Assembly: GCA_034509755.1 (NCBI GenBank)
Contig: CM067544.1
Coordinates: forward strand, 9,031,501 to 9,095,500
Direction: 5' to 3'
DNA: 64,000 nucleotides
DNA from: Anisodus tanguticus
Lineage: Eukaryota > Streptophyta > Magnoliopsida > Solanales > Solanaceae
Under the pieces are notes generated by a model. It saw only the letters and a program-made list of their open reading frames with translations. It searched no databases and was not told the DNA's origin. Below are positions 32,506 to 45,433 of this stretch, piece after piece (positions within the stretch are counted from its first letter, which is position 1; every line of letters begins with the position of its first letter). The position numbers and the translations under genes were made by a program.

Positions 32506-34882
32506 ATGATATTGATAAGTCTTGCGAATATAGTCGAGCAAATTACCTGTAATAGTCTTCCCCTTTCCACTCGTAGATTACCATTAGATTTAGACGATGA
32601 GCTATTTTCTGGAACTCAAGAAGACTTTAATTTAGACGATAATCAAGATAATACACCCACTAATATTGATGACAACATACCCACTAGTGCACCTTCAACT
32701 GAAATGCCTCATATTCCCCCTAGTATGAGACGAGGTCCAACAAAACAACCATTAAAACCAGATGCATGGATATTTTTTGATAGGGACGTAGATAATCAAG
32801 TAGCTAGATGTAAAATTTGTAAAGATGCTTTAAAATTTAAAACTGGAAAAGGTCACGGTGGGACGGGGGGTTTAATGAGACACGTAGTAAGGGCTCATCC
32901 AGCTAGGTATACCCAATACCAGGCTTCAAAACCGGGTGCGCAAACGCCCGCTCCATCGGGACAAGGTTCACATACTGATATTGTCCCGGATCAAGTACAA
33001 GGTCAAATTAACCCTATGACGGAGGGAATTGTAGGCCCTAAATACAATAAACATAGAGATAGGGAAGTAATATCAAAATTAGTTGGTGTAGAGGGTTTGC
33101 CTTTTTCATTTCCTTCATCTCCCGATTTTATTCATTACATTAGAGATATATATAATCCTGCTTTTAACGATTTTCCTAGATCAACTGTTAAGAGAGATGT
33201 ATTTAAATTCGCACATGAATATCAACAATATTTACGTTATTCATTATATCATTTTAATGGCAAAGTATCTATAACGTCTAATATAGGCTGTAGTACTAAC
33301 AACCATGATTATTTAACGGTAACTTGTCATTGGATAGATTATAAATGGTCTATGCAAAAACGTATCTTAGCGTATAGATATATAGATGATAGGCACACTG
33401 GTACTTTTATTGCAGAAAATATTTATCAAGTGTGCGATTATTACGGAATAACTGATAAAATTATGACTATTACATTAGATAACGCTTTTTTTAACAATTA
33501 CGCTATTACAATTTTAAAAAAAATAGTTTAACTCCATCTTTTGCAGATAATTTTCATATAAAATGCGCGTGCCATATATATATAACTTAATTGTAAAGGA
33601 TGGTCTATCACTTTTTGAAGACATTCTTAGTAAAATACAATTTGCTATAAACTTTATTTTTAAAAGTAATAGAGTACAACGAAGAAAAGAATATAAAAAA
33701 ACTTGTCACGATTGTGGACTACCTTATAGAAAAATTCCAGAAGAAGTATCCACTAGGTGAAATTCTTTATACGATCAATTACTTGTTGCTTATGACTATA
33801 GAAAACCTATAACTTTATTTTTTAACTCTCATAATCAAAATTCAGCTGATATGGTTGTAGATAGTGATTGGGTAAAAAATTTCGAACTAATTGTATTTTT
33901 AGAGAAATTTTTTCAAGCAACAAAAGAATTTTCCGATATATATTATCCTACTATTTCAACTATGTTGTTTTATATAACTCTAATATTTTTATTATTTAGT
34001 GAATATATGAAAAAATCAGCTTATATTGCAGCTATTAAAAAAATGTTTATCAAAATAAAAAAATATTTTATTCATATTCCCACTATTTATATTATTGGTG
34101 TTGTATTAAATCCGACTATTAAAATAGACGGTACTAAATCACTTATTGAAACTATTTACGATTGTATAGAAGTACTACCACCTCCAAGTCCAAAAAATCC
34201 AAATCACCCACCACCTATTGAACAAACTAAAGAAGAAGTGTTGTCTAGCGTAGAAGACCAATGCAAAAAAATATATAGGTTTTACCAACAAGAAAGTGCT
34301 AGTAACCTACCAGCTTCCATACCATCTTCTTCATCTTCAACACAACCTCACAAAAGGCATGATGTTTCTGCGGCTAGTATTGAAAGCCTCAGAAATAGAA
34401 TGTGTGACCGTACCGCTACTAACCAAATTAGCGAGTTTGATATTTTTGTTTTGCAGGGTTCTGTACCGTACCAAAAAGTTTTCAATGAAGATGGACGTGA
34501 AGACTTGCTGAAATACTGGAGGGGGAATGAGAAAACCTTTCCGACACTTTCAATGATGACCCGAGATGTATTGAACATTCAAGTGACATCAACTGCGTCT
34601 TAAAGCGTTTTTTCTGCCGGTAGATATCAAATAGGAGACCACAGACACTCATTAGCCGGAGACAGCTTGAAAATTACAGTATTATTCAGAGATTGGATAC
34701 GAGCGGAGCGGAAAAGGTGCGGTCAACCGGAGTTCAACAAAGAAGACGATGAAAACTACAACGAAATCTTATCTGAAGGTGGTGGAAGCGACGTGGATCA
34801 ATTTGACCAACAAATACCAATTCCAACCGAAGAACCACAGGAAATTATCAAAAAATTAGAACATATTTTTTTCAGAATGTAA
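32506..34882 (+). pseudogene. hAT transposase, decayed
   Basis: The first frame (32506-33531, 341 codons) has an N-terminal acidic stretch, then a BED zinc finger (ARCKICKDALKFKTGKGHGG, LMRHVVRAHPARY) and a core with VTCHWIDYKWSMQKRILAY and TITLDNAFF. Further pieces are at 33563-33760 and 33851-34603. The C-terminal dimerisation region follows: DLLKYWRGNEKTFPTLSMM, a stop at 34601 where relatives have Glu, then SVFSAGRYQIGDHRHSLAGD and LFRDWIRAERKR. Breaks near 33531, 33760 and 34601 make it inactive. I could not find its terminal inverted repeats. Confidence 0.88.
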
Positions 34883-35399
34883 TTTTTTTAATTGCAATTG
34901 TATTATGTAATTTGCAACTTTTAGACAACATCACAAAGTTGCAATTTCGTCAATTGTAATTATATTACAAAAAAATTATATATCTATTAAATAATATAAG
35001 AGCCACAAAAACAGTCTTGAGATGTTTTTATTACACTATCTTGTCTTGTTTAATTATTGAGTTTTTTTTTATACCCACTCGTAGATGATCATCCTTTCGT
35101 CTAGAAGAAAAAAAAAGGAAATATGATCGAAAAAAATAGAATGCACAGATTGATTTTTAGCACCAATAACGGTGCTGATCTGGCAACAAAAAGAAAGAAA
35201 AGATAATCCCTAATTTTGGGCGGGCAGAAAATTCTGCTACATCACCGCACACATACCAAATACTGCCCACGCGATAAAATGAGTATTTTCGACGGTCCAA
35301 TGGGCCCCACCTAATAAAATACGTCATCGACGACTAGGTACCCCCACCTCCGATTTGTAAGGCTCAATTTTTCGCCATCTCCTAAAAATTGAAACCAAA
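34883..35399. other. Spacer between hAT remnant and GTE promoter
   Basis: AT-rich, with poly-A patches near 35110 and 35190. No feature supported. Confidence 0.5.
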
Positions 35400-35853
35400 A
35401 TTTATTTTTCCCACCCAAAAAGGCACGCACACACAGTTCCGTCAACAGCCTTTATCTATCCCCACGTGTACGTAACATAAATCTAGGCCGTCCATAACAG
35501 GTGGCATGGTTAGTACGCCGGGCAGCATAGGAGATAAATCTCAACCATTGGATTTCCAATCTAGGACTCATAAACTGCCCGAAACAGAAGGGGGCAGATC
35601 ATTTTGCCTTTAAGAGGAGGAGATCGTGGCGTCGACAATATTCATCCTCAAGGTTAAAGAGGGTCATCGAAACCCTCGCCTTTTCTTTCTTTGCCCTTCT
35701 CCATTTCATTCCAGTCAAGAAAATTTCCTATACTTTCTCGCCTTTTCATTTTCTCCTTGGCGGCAATTGAATTTCTCGGCGATATAGTTATGGGCTCCCG
35801 CCATTTTCTCGCCGGGGATTAATTGCCGGAGTTCTTAAAACCCTTAACCTTCT
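35400..35853 (+). promoter_or_regulatory. Promoter and 5' leader of the GTE gene
   Basis: It is less AT-rich than its surroundings and has a CACGTG G-box core (within ccccacgtgtacg near 35461). The pyrimidine-rich stretch from about 35680 is typical of a plant 5' untranslated region. No clear TATA box. The start site was not placed. Confidence 0.4.
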
Positions 35854-37886
35854 ATGGCATCAGCTGTCTTATCTAGCATAAATGAACCGCACTGGGATGA
35901 CCGAAATGTTTATATGAGGAAATATACAACTAATTCCGCTCCTCATTCTCAGCTCCACAGTCGATTCAACCCTAACCCTAATTTTAACCTTACCAGACAA
36001 GTCCAAAATGTTTCAGCCTTATCTCATCTCCGGCAAGTCAATGAGTCACCACTGCCAAGGGCTTCTCCGTCTCCGTCGTTGGCACCAACGGCTAACAATA
36101 ATGTGCCGTTCAATTGGAAACCAAATGCCGTTAATGATCGTAACGACTCATTTCACAGAGAGTATGTGACTTTCAATTTGGCTTCTTATTCGAGAAGAGA
36201 GTTGAAGGACCTTAAGAAACGGTTAATCTCTGATCTGGATCGGGTTCGGGGCCTTCTTAACCGGATGGAAGCCCAAGATTTCGCACCACAGGTTCAACTG
36301 AACCAACCGGCATTGCCCCCCAAGAGCAAGAAGCTCACTGGACAAAAGCGCACGAGAGCAACAGCCTTGGGGAAAGAACCTAAGCGGCAAGTAGTGGAAG
36401 GGGATAAGTTTTTTGTAAGTATGATGAGGAAGTGCAGGCAGATATTGATGAAATTAATGAAGCATAACTATGGCTATGTGTTTAACACACCAGTGGATGT
36501 TAAGGGTATGAAAATTTATGATTATTATGATATCATCAAGCACCCTATGGATCTTGGAACTGTGAAATTAAGGCTGGACATGAACGAGTACAGAACGCCA
36601 CAAGATTTTGCAGCTGATGTGAGACTTACATTCAATAATGCCTTGACTTATAACCCAAAAGGCCAGGATGTGCATGCTATGGCTGAAGTGTTACTTGGTG
36701 ACTTTGAAGACAAGTTCAAACCAGCTTATAAGAAGTATGAAGTTGGGCACAGTAAAGTCGCCACTATTATGCAGGTGAATCACCATAAGAATCTGTCTCA
36801 ACCTGCACCTATTCCGCCACTGTTGCCGGTTGCAAGAAAATTGGATTCTATGCAGTCGCAGTCCACTTTGTTGAATCAACCCCAATTTAAGAGTGCACCT
36901 GTTGCACCCTTTTTTGCACCCCCTGCTGTAAAATCTCCTCCACAGCCTGTCGTTATGCCTAGTTTAGCTAAAATGCCCAAGCCGAAGGATAAGGATCCAA
37001 ACAAAAGGCATATGACCCATGAAGAGAAGGCGGAATTAGGGGCTTAACTTGCAGAATCTTCCCCCAGAGAAGATGGATCATATTGTGCAAATTGTGAAGA
37101 GAGCTCCTTATCTGACACAGGAAGGGGATGAGATTGAGATTGACTTTGAGACCCTTGACAATGTAACACTGTGGGAACTGGATAGATTTGTGAATTCCCA
37201 TAAGAAGGCTATGAGCAAGATGAAGAGACAAGGAGTCACTGAAGATGCTGCTGCTGGACAGCTCAACAAGGTAAAGAAAGCATTTGGGTTTTTCATACGT
37301 TTGTTAACTAATGTCTATACTGTGCCATGTTTTCTGATCAACTTGTTGCCGATTGTAAATAAGTCGTCTGAGAAGGCACCAACACCAGAACATGCAATGG
37401 CTAAAAACAAGAAAGTGGACATTGGCGAAGAGGATGTTGATATCGTTGAGGAAATATCAAAACCAGCATGCAATGCCTAAAAACAAGAAAGTGTACATTG
37501 GCGAAGAGGACGTAGATATTGCTGAGGAAATATCAAAACCAGAGCATGCAATGCCTAAAAACAAGAAGGTGGACGTAGGGGAAGAGGATGTTGATATTGG
37601 TGAGGAAATACCAGGTGAAAACTTTCCTCCTGTGCAGATTGAGAAGGATGCCCCATGTGTGAGTAGTGGGTCAAGCAGCTCTAGCAGCTCAAGTTCTGGC
37701 AGTGATTCTTCTTCCAGTGGTATAACTTTTTTTTTCCTGTCAGTTAATTTGGTAAACAATTGTGATGGTATATTTACTTTTGGCATGGTATTTGCAGATT
37801 CAGGAAGTTCTTCTGGGAGTGATTCTGATGAGGATAGTGTACAGTCACCTTATGTTGAAGCAGCAAAAGAAGCTCCTACAACGTAA
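35854..37886 (+). CDS. GTE-type bromodomain/NET transcription factor, two frame breaks
   Basis: Plant GTE (BET-family) proteins bind acetylated histones and regulate transcription in the nucleus. The start MASAVLSSINEPHWDDRNVY fits the GTE2/GTE7 subgroup. The bromodomain spans residues about 183-295 (CRQILMKLMKHNYGYVFNTP, IIKHPMDLGTVKLRL, DVRLTFNNALTYNPKGQDV), with the acetyl-lysine Asn in NALTYNP visible. The NET domain follows (NLPPEKMDHIVQIVKR, DEIEIDFETLDNVTLWELDR). The end is Ser- and acid-rich. Introns are inferred at 37271-37363 and 37720-37797. One extra base near 37045 truncates the first frame just after EEKAELGA, at the start of the NET domain. A missing pair of bases at about 37467, inside a 78-bp repeat, shifts it again. 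Either a recent pseudogene or assembly errors. Confidence 0.88.
37388..37615 (+). repeat. Three ~78-bp in-gene repeats (26 codons)
   Basis: The unit encoding EHAMPKNKKVDIGEEDVDIG-EEISKP occurs three times in a row near the GTE C-terminus. The second copy lacks two bases at its start (CCAGCATGC in place of CCAGAGCATGC), which breaks the frame. Confidence 0.88.
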
Positions 37887-38330
37887 AGCCAATAATGAGG
37901 TTTAAGATTCAGATATTGGTGTCTCAGGATTGAATAGTGCTGTTAGTATTTTCTCTGGCTGGTTTTTGTGCATTTGTTTTAGCAGCTCAGAAGATATCAC
38001 AGTCTGGCTGGGTTTGGCTTTTCGGAAGTATGGCTAGCTCAAGATTAGGAAATTCAGAGGTTTAGTTAACTACAGAGTAGTGGTAGGTAGGATGTTACGA
38101 ATGGGGACCGACAACAAAAATTGGGTTTATTTTTTGCTTGTATACAGAAAACTACCTGCTGATTCAGTGTTTAGGATGGATATAGATGTAACTTGTACAG
38201 AGAGCAGAATGTCCAAAGTTGTAGTCTCTTTTAACCTCAAGAAGAAATCTATTTTGGTTCTTCTATTTGAACTCTTATTTCAATACTGCTTTTATTTTGA
38301 GATTGTTCCCTAGCTCTACTGAAGTGAACA
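37887..38330 (+). other. 3' untranslated region of the GTE gene
   Basis: It follows the TAA of the GTE frame. Non-coding, T-rich, and similar in character to plant 3' ends. A poly-A site was not placed. Confidence 0.4.
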
Positions 38331-41300
38331 CCACTTTTTTTACCTTAAATTGGGTCAATATGGAAAAACAATTAGCACAAATTTAAACAGTCAATCAATC
38401 AAAATATCGATCAAAGCAATGAATCTGGATCAACCAAGAAACAAATAACTATGGAAGCTCAAATTAATTGACACCTGCTTTGGGAAAGTTAACCAAAGAT
38501 GAGGCAAATGCTTTTTACTTAATGAAAGTGTGAAGGGAAAGTTCCATCGGATTCGATGGTCAATCCAAATGATAAATTACAACTCAAAAATTTAAGGCAC
38601 GCTAGTAAAACATCAGCAAAGAAGATTCAGTAAGTACTTTTTACAAGGGAAAATGATAGTATATACCTGAAACTCAGTGGTACCTCCTACCAAATGGAAA
38701 AGAGGAACTTGCACTTCCCACTCAAAAGGCTGTTAATGATATTTCTTGTCTCAGAAATTTGCTCTTCTTGACGCCTAAGGCTTTGTGATAGTACTTGCTC
38801 CATATTCCATAATTCACTTTACCTGGAGTTGTTTCACTTGTGTGGAGAAGAGGATAATGTTGACAGTGCTAATGCCATTTGGTAGTTTTAAAGACTCATT
38901 TCAAAGGCTAAAAGCCTGGACCAAAGTTTTGTTTGGGTCACTGTCGCTGCTCAATGAAACACTGCAGTTCAAAGGCCATGTCATGAAAGCCCATTTCTTT
39001 AATAAACCTTATGAATGCTATTCATAGTGTTGACTTGACCTGTCTACTCTTGTTGTTCACATGTTAGTATCCATACCTTTCATTTTTAATAGAATTCAAC
39101 TGGAAAACCTCCTAGGTGGACCCAACTTGTTATGGTAACAATAGGACTTCAGTTTCCAGGCTTCCGAACTAGTCTGAGATAGCACCACCAAGTAGGAGTT
39201 AACATAAGTAATTTAATAGAAACATGTTGGATGACAGGCAATGACATAACTTAAAAGTTCTAAATTATGACCTTGAGAAAATGATGTAAGTAATAGATGG
39301 AACCTTTAGTAGGCTAATCTTGATTGCTAGGCTAAATGAGTTCTCTAATAGTGCACCAAAAGGGAGTCGGAGAAATGGTAAACCGTAAATCTGCTAAGAA
39401 AAAATTAAACTTTGATTGGGCAAATCTTCCTCAGTCTTTCAGTCCCAAATACAAATGTTATTATGTTATTGAAGAATTAGGAGCCAATTCAGTGCCTGCC
39501 CATCCCAACAAAAGATGACTATACATAAGAGATCTTGCAATAGCAAGTTCGTAGAAACTGACAGCATCAAGTACCTGCATTAAGGAGTGTTTTTATGAGG
39601 AGTTGTAAATCTACAGTTGTTTCCTTCTGAGTGATGCAAGGAGTAAGTGACAAAATGAATAACATTATTCACAACCAATAGAGTTCTGAATATCAGATAT
39701 CCTGGATCACAACAATGTTTACTAGCAAAGGCAAAAACAATGAAAGCATTTGCACTAATCAGTGCAGTCAACACATCTTTAAGCTCTATGGACTGCTCCC
39801 CTTCCAAAATCCAAAAGACTATAGGTGCTGTGATTACAAATTCATTTCATATTGATCTCATAAATCACATCGAGTTAGATGTTCATCCATTGAAAAGCCC
39901 ACAGTTCCGTATGTTTTCATGCTTGTTTGAGTAATAGCAACAAGATTTTCCAATATCGTGCCAAAAATAGCTAGGATTTCCAGGAAAAAAACGCCATTCC
40001 TTTGATTAGAAATAAAGAGACATCAAAATTTTGAGTTACTGAAGCCGAGTTAGACAGGAGAGAAAAGTACTATTTATGAATGAAAATACTTTTACTTGAT
40101 AAAAAAAAAATGGCCAACTATCAAACATGTCTGTTACCAAAAACTTGGGGAGTTATAATACTTGTATAAAAGAAAGTTGTGAAAGGGCATAGATACTTCT
40201 GGCGATCTGGAATGTTGAACACATAGTTAATCTGGTCAGCTAACCATTATTCGCCCACCCAGGTGCAATTTTTCACGGGCATTGTGGGGTTATGTGTTTA
40301 TTGTTTGATTCAGTTAAGGCTGCCACAATGTTGTAGTTAATACTAAGGGGAGATTCACAAGTCGAAACCAGAAATTTCTTCTGAAATATCTAATACATGA
40401 AAGTAAATGATGCTAATGGAAAAAATAATCACTGTTTATGAGAGTAAGACGCAGACTGACTGCAGTTATCAGTATGCGGAGTCAAGTACATTTTAATTTT
40501 TTATGAAGAGCACCACACGTAAACACAGCAAAAAGTTAGACCTACTTAAAAGGTTGGAATGATAAAAGGATTCTTTCAAGATGCCTAGAGCTAGAATAGA
40601 TCCCCAACCTATCTTGTGATAAGTATCTAATGCCAGCACAAGGGCCATAGTTGAATTTGTCAATCATACTGTCTTCTCTTAGGAGCAGAATCAGAAAATA
40701 GCGACATAGGCCAGCGCCCAATATTAGGCCGATTAAGCTTAGAAACTTTTTTAAAAAAGACTCCCAGTTATCTTTCCATTTCTTAACCTTCTACTCCAAC
40801 ATCTGAGACAAAAGACCACAATGGCGACCCACATAATCACATAGGTAGCTGGACTAACAAGGAAGGAACCCACCTGAACAAACTTAAATATTTCAGGACA
40901 CAGGAAAGACTGGGCCTTTAAAGTCTACAATACTGATAAAATAATCCTATTCTGAAGGAGAACTTGTTGATTGGTATTAAAAGCATGTTATTAAGCCACA
41001 TTGACACTTTTCACTTTACCCTTTAGTTCTTTCTCTTTGTTGCAACAAAACTTAAATAAGACTCATAAATTTTACTCATACAAGCTCCATCTAAATTAAA
41101 AAGCTATTCCCTCTTGGCTTTCAGGATGAACTGCTAAAGGTATATTGTTCACAAAAGTCCCAGAAGCAGTCTTCCTCATTGAGTGCTAGCAAGAAACAAA
41201 TAGCTATGGAATTACTCAATCCCAGAAAAGCACTGGCTTATACAACTAACTGGAGAAAGATAGATTCTGGATCAGAAGTAAAAAGTGTTTGCTGTTCCGT

Positions 41301-42229
41301 CAAGTAAAACATAACATTCAGATTTATTTGAATGAGGAGAGACAAATCACTGAACATTTATGATGTCAAAACATTGTGCAAATTGTTGACAACACCAAAC
41401 TACAGAATGGTTGCGGCACTTTTTGGATGGTAACAAGATGCTTCAGTAGCATCATAAGTACCTCTTTTGCAAACCATGTACTATGAAGGAGGGAGTAAGA
41501 TCCTTCTCAATCCATCAGATCTTCCACTTATTTTCACGATCGCTTTACATAGACAACCTAAGAACTAGTTAATTCATTCTATGAAACCTGTGACATGTCA
41601 ACAATAAGAACAACTATCGTACCTCAGTCTCAAACCTGTGACATGTCACTCTTCCAAAATCCTGAATGGGTCGATGATTTCTGAAAATGTTTAGATACCA
41701 TCTATTGTCATTGCCAAAATCAGATGGAAACACTGCTTTGGGGAAATAACCACTTCTTCTTTCTTTTATAACAATTTCTAGTACATATTTTGTCTATAAA
41801 AATTGTAACTCATAGTGCTTTTTATTTAAATTCTATTTATGTACTAAATCTTATTTAAAAATTAAAGAATTTGTCACCCTAATTTAACGCAGTTAACTCT
41901 TCTCTGAAGAGAACACCTCCATCTGTCTGGGAAGGAGGGATCAAGTAGTAATATTATTATGCAAGATAATAGAAGCTTATGGAACCTAAGTTATGTAAAA
42001 GTAGAGTAATTGTCATGGGAAACTCATTAGTTGGGTGGATCACAGATCATTGATGAACATCATATCACAGTACCTCCAACATGACAACCAACTGATGTTT
42101 GCAGATACATACAATAAATAGATCACCTCACAATAGATCCGTGACAGAAGAACCCTAAAGGTTACATAACTCATAGCTTTAACACAAATAAAGCACAAAT
42201 AGAGAAATTAGCAGATCGCATGGTAATTC
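38331..42229. other. Intergenic spacer, no gene recognised
   Basis: Long stretch of mixed composition. The only frame with protein-like texture is on the minus strand at about 39580-39840 (VLTALISANAFIVFAFASKH and LIFRTLLVVNNVIHFVTYSL, two hydrophobic segments), but it has an immediate upstream stop and no recognised family. It may be an old exon of a membrane protein. Confidence 0.45.
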
Positions 42230-42243
42230 CTGAAAAGGAGTAG

Positions 42244-42356
42244 ACAACAACATAACATAGCCGGTGAAATCACACACCGTGAGTCTGAGGCACAGACCTT
42301 ACCTCCAACTTGGCTGGCAGGTAGAGCGACTGTTTCCGGAATAACTCGGCTCAAGA
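42244..42356 (-). mobile_element. TS-type SINE fragment
   Basis: It has the plus-strand order (CAA)n tail complement, 'atcacacaccgtgagtctgag', 'cagaccttacctc', 'gtagagcgactgtttccgga' and 'ctcggctcaag', the 3' half of Solanaceae TS-type SINEs read from the minus strand. The 14-bp ctgaaaaggagtag is repeated at 42230-42243 and 42357-42370. Confidence 0.85.
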
Positions 42357-43178
42357 CTGAAAAGGAGTAGAAGCTGGGAAAAATACCTTAAATTTGACGC
42401 TCTCGTGGGAAAATGCTACATGAATCTCCAAATCAACCTTCAGAGGAACTCATAATTTGATATACTGTAAATATCTGAAATCAAATGACCAAAAATAACT
42501 CTAATTGGTTAATAAAAGCTATAACAGCTCACGCACAAGGTACAAAAAAATAAAATGCCCAGCCACTTTGAAAATATATAAGAAATGGCATAGAAGAGAT
42601 GACAGAATACTTTGGAAATTGGGAAATGATACCTTTAACACTCTGATGATAAATAGCATGAGCTGTGAATCATTTCATCTTTCACTTGGAAATTGGAATG
42701 GCAGTATATCTTTAGATGCCTTATGCTTTATCATTTGTCCGCCTCTTTTAAGCATGCTTTAGGCGTTTTTAAACTAGGTTTCATAATTTAATTTTAAATT
42801 ATGTTTATATAATTTAAAATCTCAAATCATGGATTTTAATTTTTTTAAAATATAAAATTTGATTCATAAGTTTATATTTTATATAAAGATCCATAATTTA
42901 TATTGTGTATATATACAAAGGTATGACTATATCATGACTTAAAAGTGTATAATTTTGAGCCGCGTATTAATTTTGTTATGAACTATGACTTGGTTATTTG
43001 ATAAGATTGCATAAGAATTAAGAAAGTTTTGATGATTTTCACAACTTGTGGAGTTTTATATCAATGAGAAAAGATACAACTTAAGAAACCAAATTGAATG
43101 TCCAAACAAAACTAAAAACTTCAAACCATGGTTTCAAATTATGTCCAAACGACTCCTTACTTTTCAACTTTCATATAA

Positions 43179-43502
43179 TTCATCTGTTTCATAATAAGTG
43201 TCAACTTAGCCAAAAACATACATATTAAAAATCAATAATGTAATGTAAAATTTACCAAACTACTCATATTTAATAAAATAAATTAGTTTTTCCTCTTAAT
43301 TAAAGCATGCATGAGTAGTAATAATTTATGTCTTGAATAGAGAATTTGTCAATAAATATTTTTTGAATTGAGAACTTATCAATTTTTGTCCAAAGATATA
43401 GTTGGAAAAATATAATCAATTTATGTCTTGAATTTTTAAGATGACACTTATTTTGGGATAAATTATTTTACTAAGATAACACTTATTATGGGGCAGAGGG
43501 AT
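43179..43502. mobile_element. MITE with 'ATAATAAGTGT' inverted ends
   Basis: The left end reads tcatctgtttcataataagtgtcaacttag and the right end is its imperfect reverse complement (aagataacacttattatggggcagaggga). The roughly 320-bp AT-rich interior has no coding capacity. This resembles 'CTCCCTCCGTTTCATAATAAGTGTC' plant MITEs (Stowaway/Mariner-like). Confidence 0.7.
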
Positions 43503-43509
43503 AGATATG

Positions 43510-44690
43510 TACTACGATCTAGGATTTAACTCAGTGGTTCGAACCAACTATACATAGTACAATATTTTAGTTTTATTTTAACTATGTATATATAATTCAA
43601 GATAAAATCGGCGAGTATAATTCTGTTATTTTTAATATACATCTGCCTCTGCGGTCATATTCCTTGTTTATTTTCCTTAAAAGGCATTTGAAAAGAGAAA
43701 ATTGAATTGCAAGTTGCATTATACATGTCAGCCATGTGGCAAAGTTAGCTAATGCTTACTAGTTACTACACATCCAGTTCCCACTTTGTTAAGTGTGTGG
43801 GGCCAGTCTGTGCTAAATGACAATGATTCTACCTAAATTTTGAGAGACTGTGCCACGTTAATTTTTAGTAACATTTTGAAGATGCAAATCATAGATGACC
43901 TAGTGACATTTATGCCGGATCAGAGCATTCTTCTCAAGAAAAGAAAGTATCATTTTATCGATGTTTGAATATTCTAATATGTATTCTATATGTATATGCT
44001 TTTTGAAGTCCAACTTTTCAAAGTAAATGATGTAAAAAATTAGACTCAAACCGATTAAACGATATTGTATGCATCATTTCATCTCGGTATGTTTACCATA
44101 AGAAATTAATAAATCCGTCAATTTAGTTAGTCTCCCTCAAATGACTTTTGTTAGTACCCAGTTCTCATAAATTTTGACTGAAACAGTCACCACAACAAGT
44201 AAATAATTGAGAACTCAGAAACTTTATTGAGCTTTTAAAAACTATATCTGAAGAATGGGATACAGATTGACAAGCATAAAAGGATAGGCTTGGCTATTAA
44301 TTTACGCTCAAAGACTTTATTGTCACCCCCTTGTCACAACAAAGTAAAGAAGAGATAGACAGAATCCAAATTTGTTATATATTATATACATCATACACAC
44401 CTGCACAAACAGACACGAGAGCATATTAACAAGTATAAGCACACATTTCCAAACAGCCAGAATCCTGAATTAAGACACTCTAGCCATCATGAACCAGTCA
44501 ACCAGAAGAGCTCAACATGTACACACTGGGAGAGGTTCCACAAACATACAAGTATCAACCCATCAGGACCAGATTAGAATAAATAGTAGCTTCCTTTGGA
44601 CCATCGTACCTTTCTCCAAACACCAAATCATCAGTCAGCCACACCCACATACCTGTTTCCTCATCCGTTACAACTTACAACCGCGACTTT
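43510..44690. other. Spacer downstream of the GRDP remnant
   Basis: No gene recognised. The plus-strand open frame at 44489-45031 is the antisense of the GRDP last exon and is not counted. Confidence 0.5.
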
Positions 44691-45331
44691 TTAACCTGCT
44701 CCATGGAAATGATTTCCGTCATACCAAATGCAAAAACTTGCCCCTGCAGCCATTGCCGCAGCCTCAACTATTTGCTCCTCCTTTTGCCAGGATTTCCTCG
44801 ATTCCTTTAGTGATCTCTACATCCACATGCATTGCCTCCTCGGCATCAGAATTTCAGACTACTTCAGTTGCCCTATTCATTGCATCATTAGTTTCTTCAG
44901 TTGAAGTATTCTTATCCTTCAAATTGTTGCTAATGCTCAGCACGCTACTATATCCTTCCTTTCTCAAAATATCACCAAGTATAAAAGTTGTTCTTATCCC
45001 AGGAAAAAGTAGCCACTCTTCTTTGACCTGATTTTTCAAAGAAACATGTGCAGTCAGGCAGATGTAACCCCATGTTTTGAAATTGAAACAAGTAATGTAT
45101 TGCAAATGAATATAATGAGTTTACATTGATAACACCACATTCTAAGTCGAGCAACGCCAGTGTCCTTCCATATATGGGTGCTCTGAAGAGAATTCAATTG
45201 CCGTCATAAAATCATCTTGATTTATTCGCTTTGCACAGGGCTTGCGCTCATAATCCAATTTCTGACCAGGGAAGAACTTTACATGTGAAATGTATGGAAA
45301 CATACGTTATGGAGAGCAAAGAACACGTGAA

Positions 45332-45433
45332 AAGAAAAAAGGCAGTCCGGTGCACAAAACATCCAGCGTTTAGTAGGGTCCGGGAAGGGCCGCACCCGCC
45401 TAAAGGGTGTGACGTAGACAGCTACCCATTAGT
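45332..45433 (+). mobile_element. TS-type SINE, 5' part
   Basis: The core (ggcagtccggtgcacaaaac, gggtccgggaagggccgcac, ggtgtgacgtagacagctac) matches the 5' tRNA-related part of Solanaceae SINEs. Imperfect 18-bp duplications (gagcaaa..xxcacgtgaa) flank it at 45314-45331 and 45434-45451. It lies in a GRDP intron. Confidence 0.8.

Noticed and set aside
32506..34882. Autonomous source for the hAT element at 2894-4054
   Set aside because: No matching TAGGGGTGAGC ends were found around the transposase remnant, so a link cannot be supported.
44489..45031. 180-codon plus-strand open frame
   Set aside because: It is antisense to the last GRDP exon, whose minus-strand translation has family motifs; the plus frame has none.
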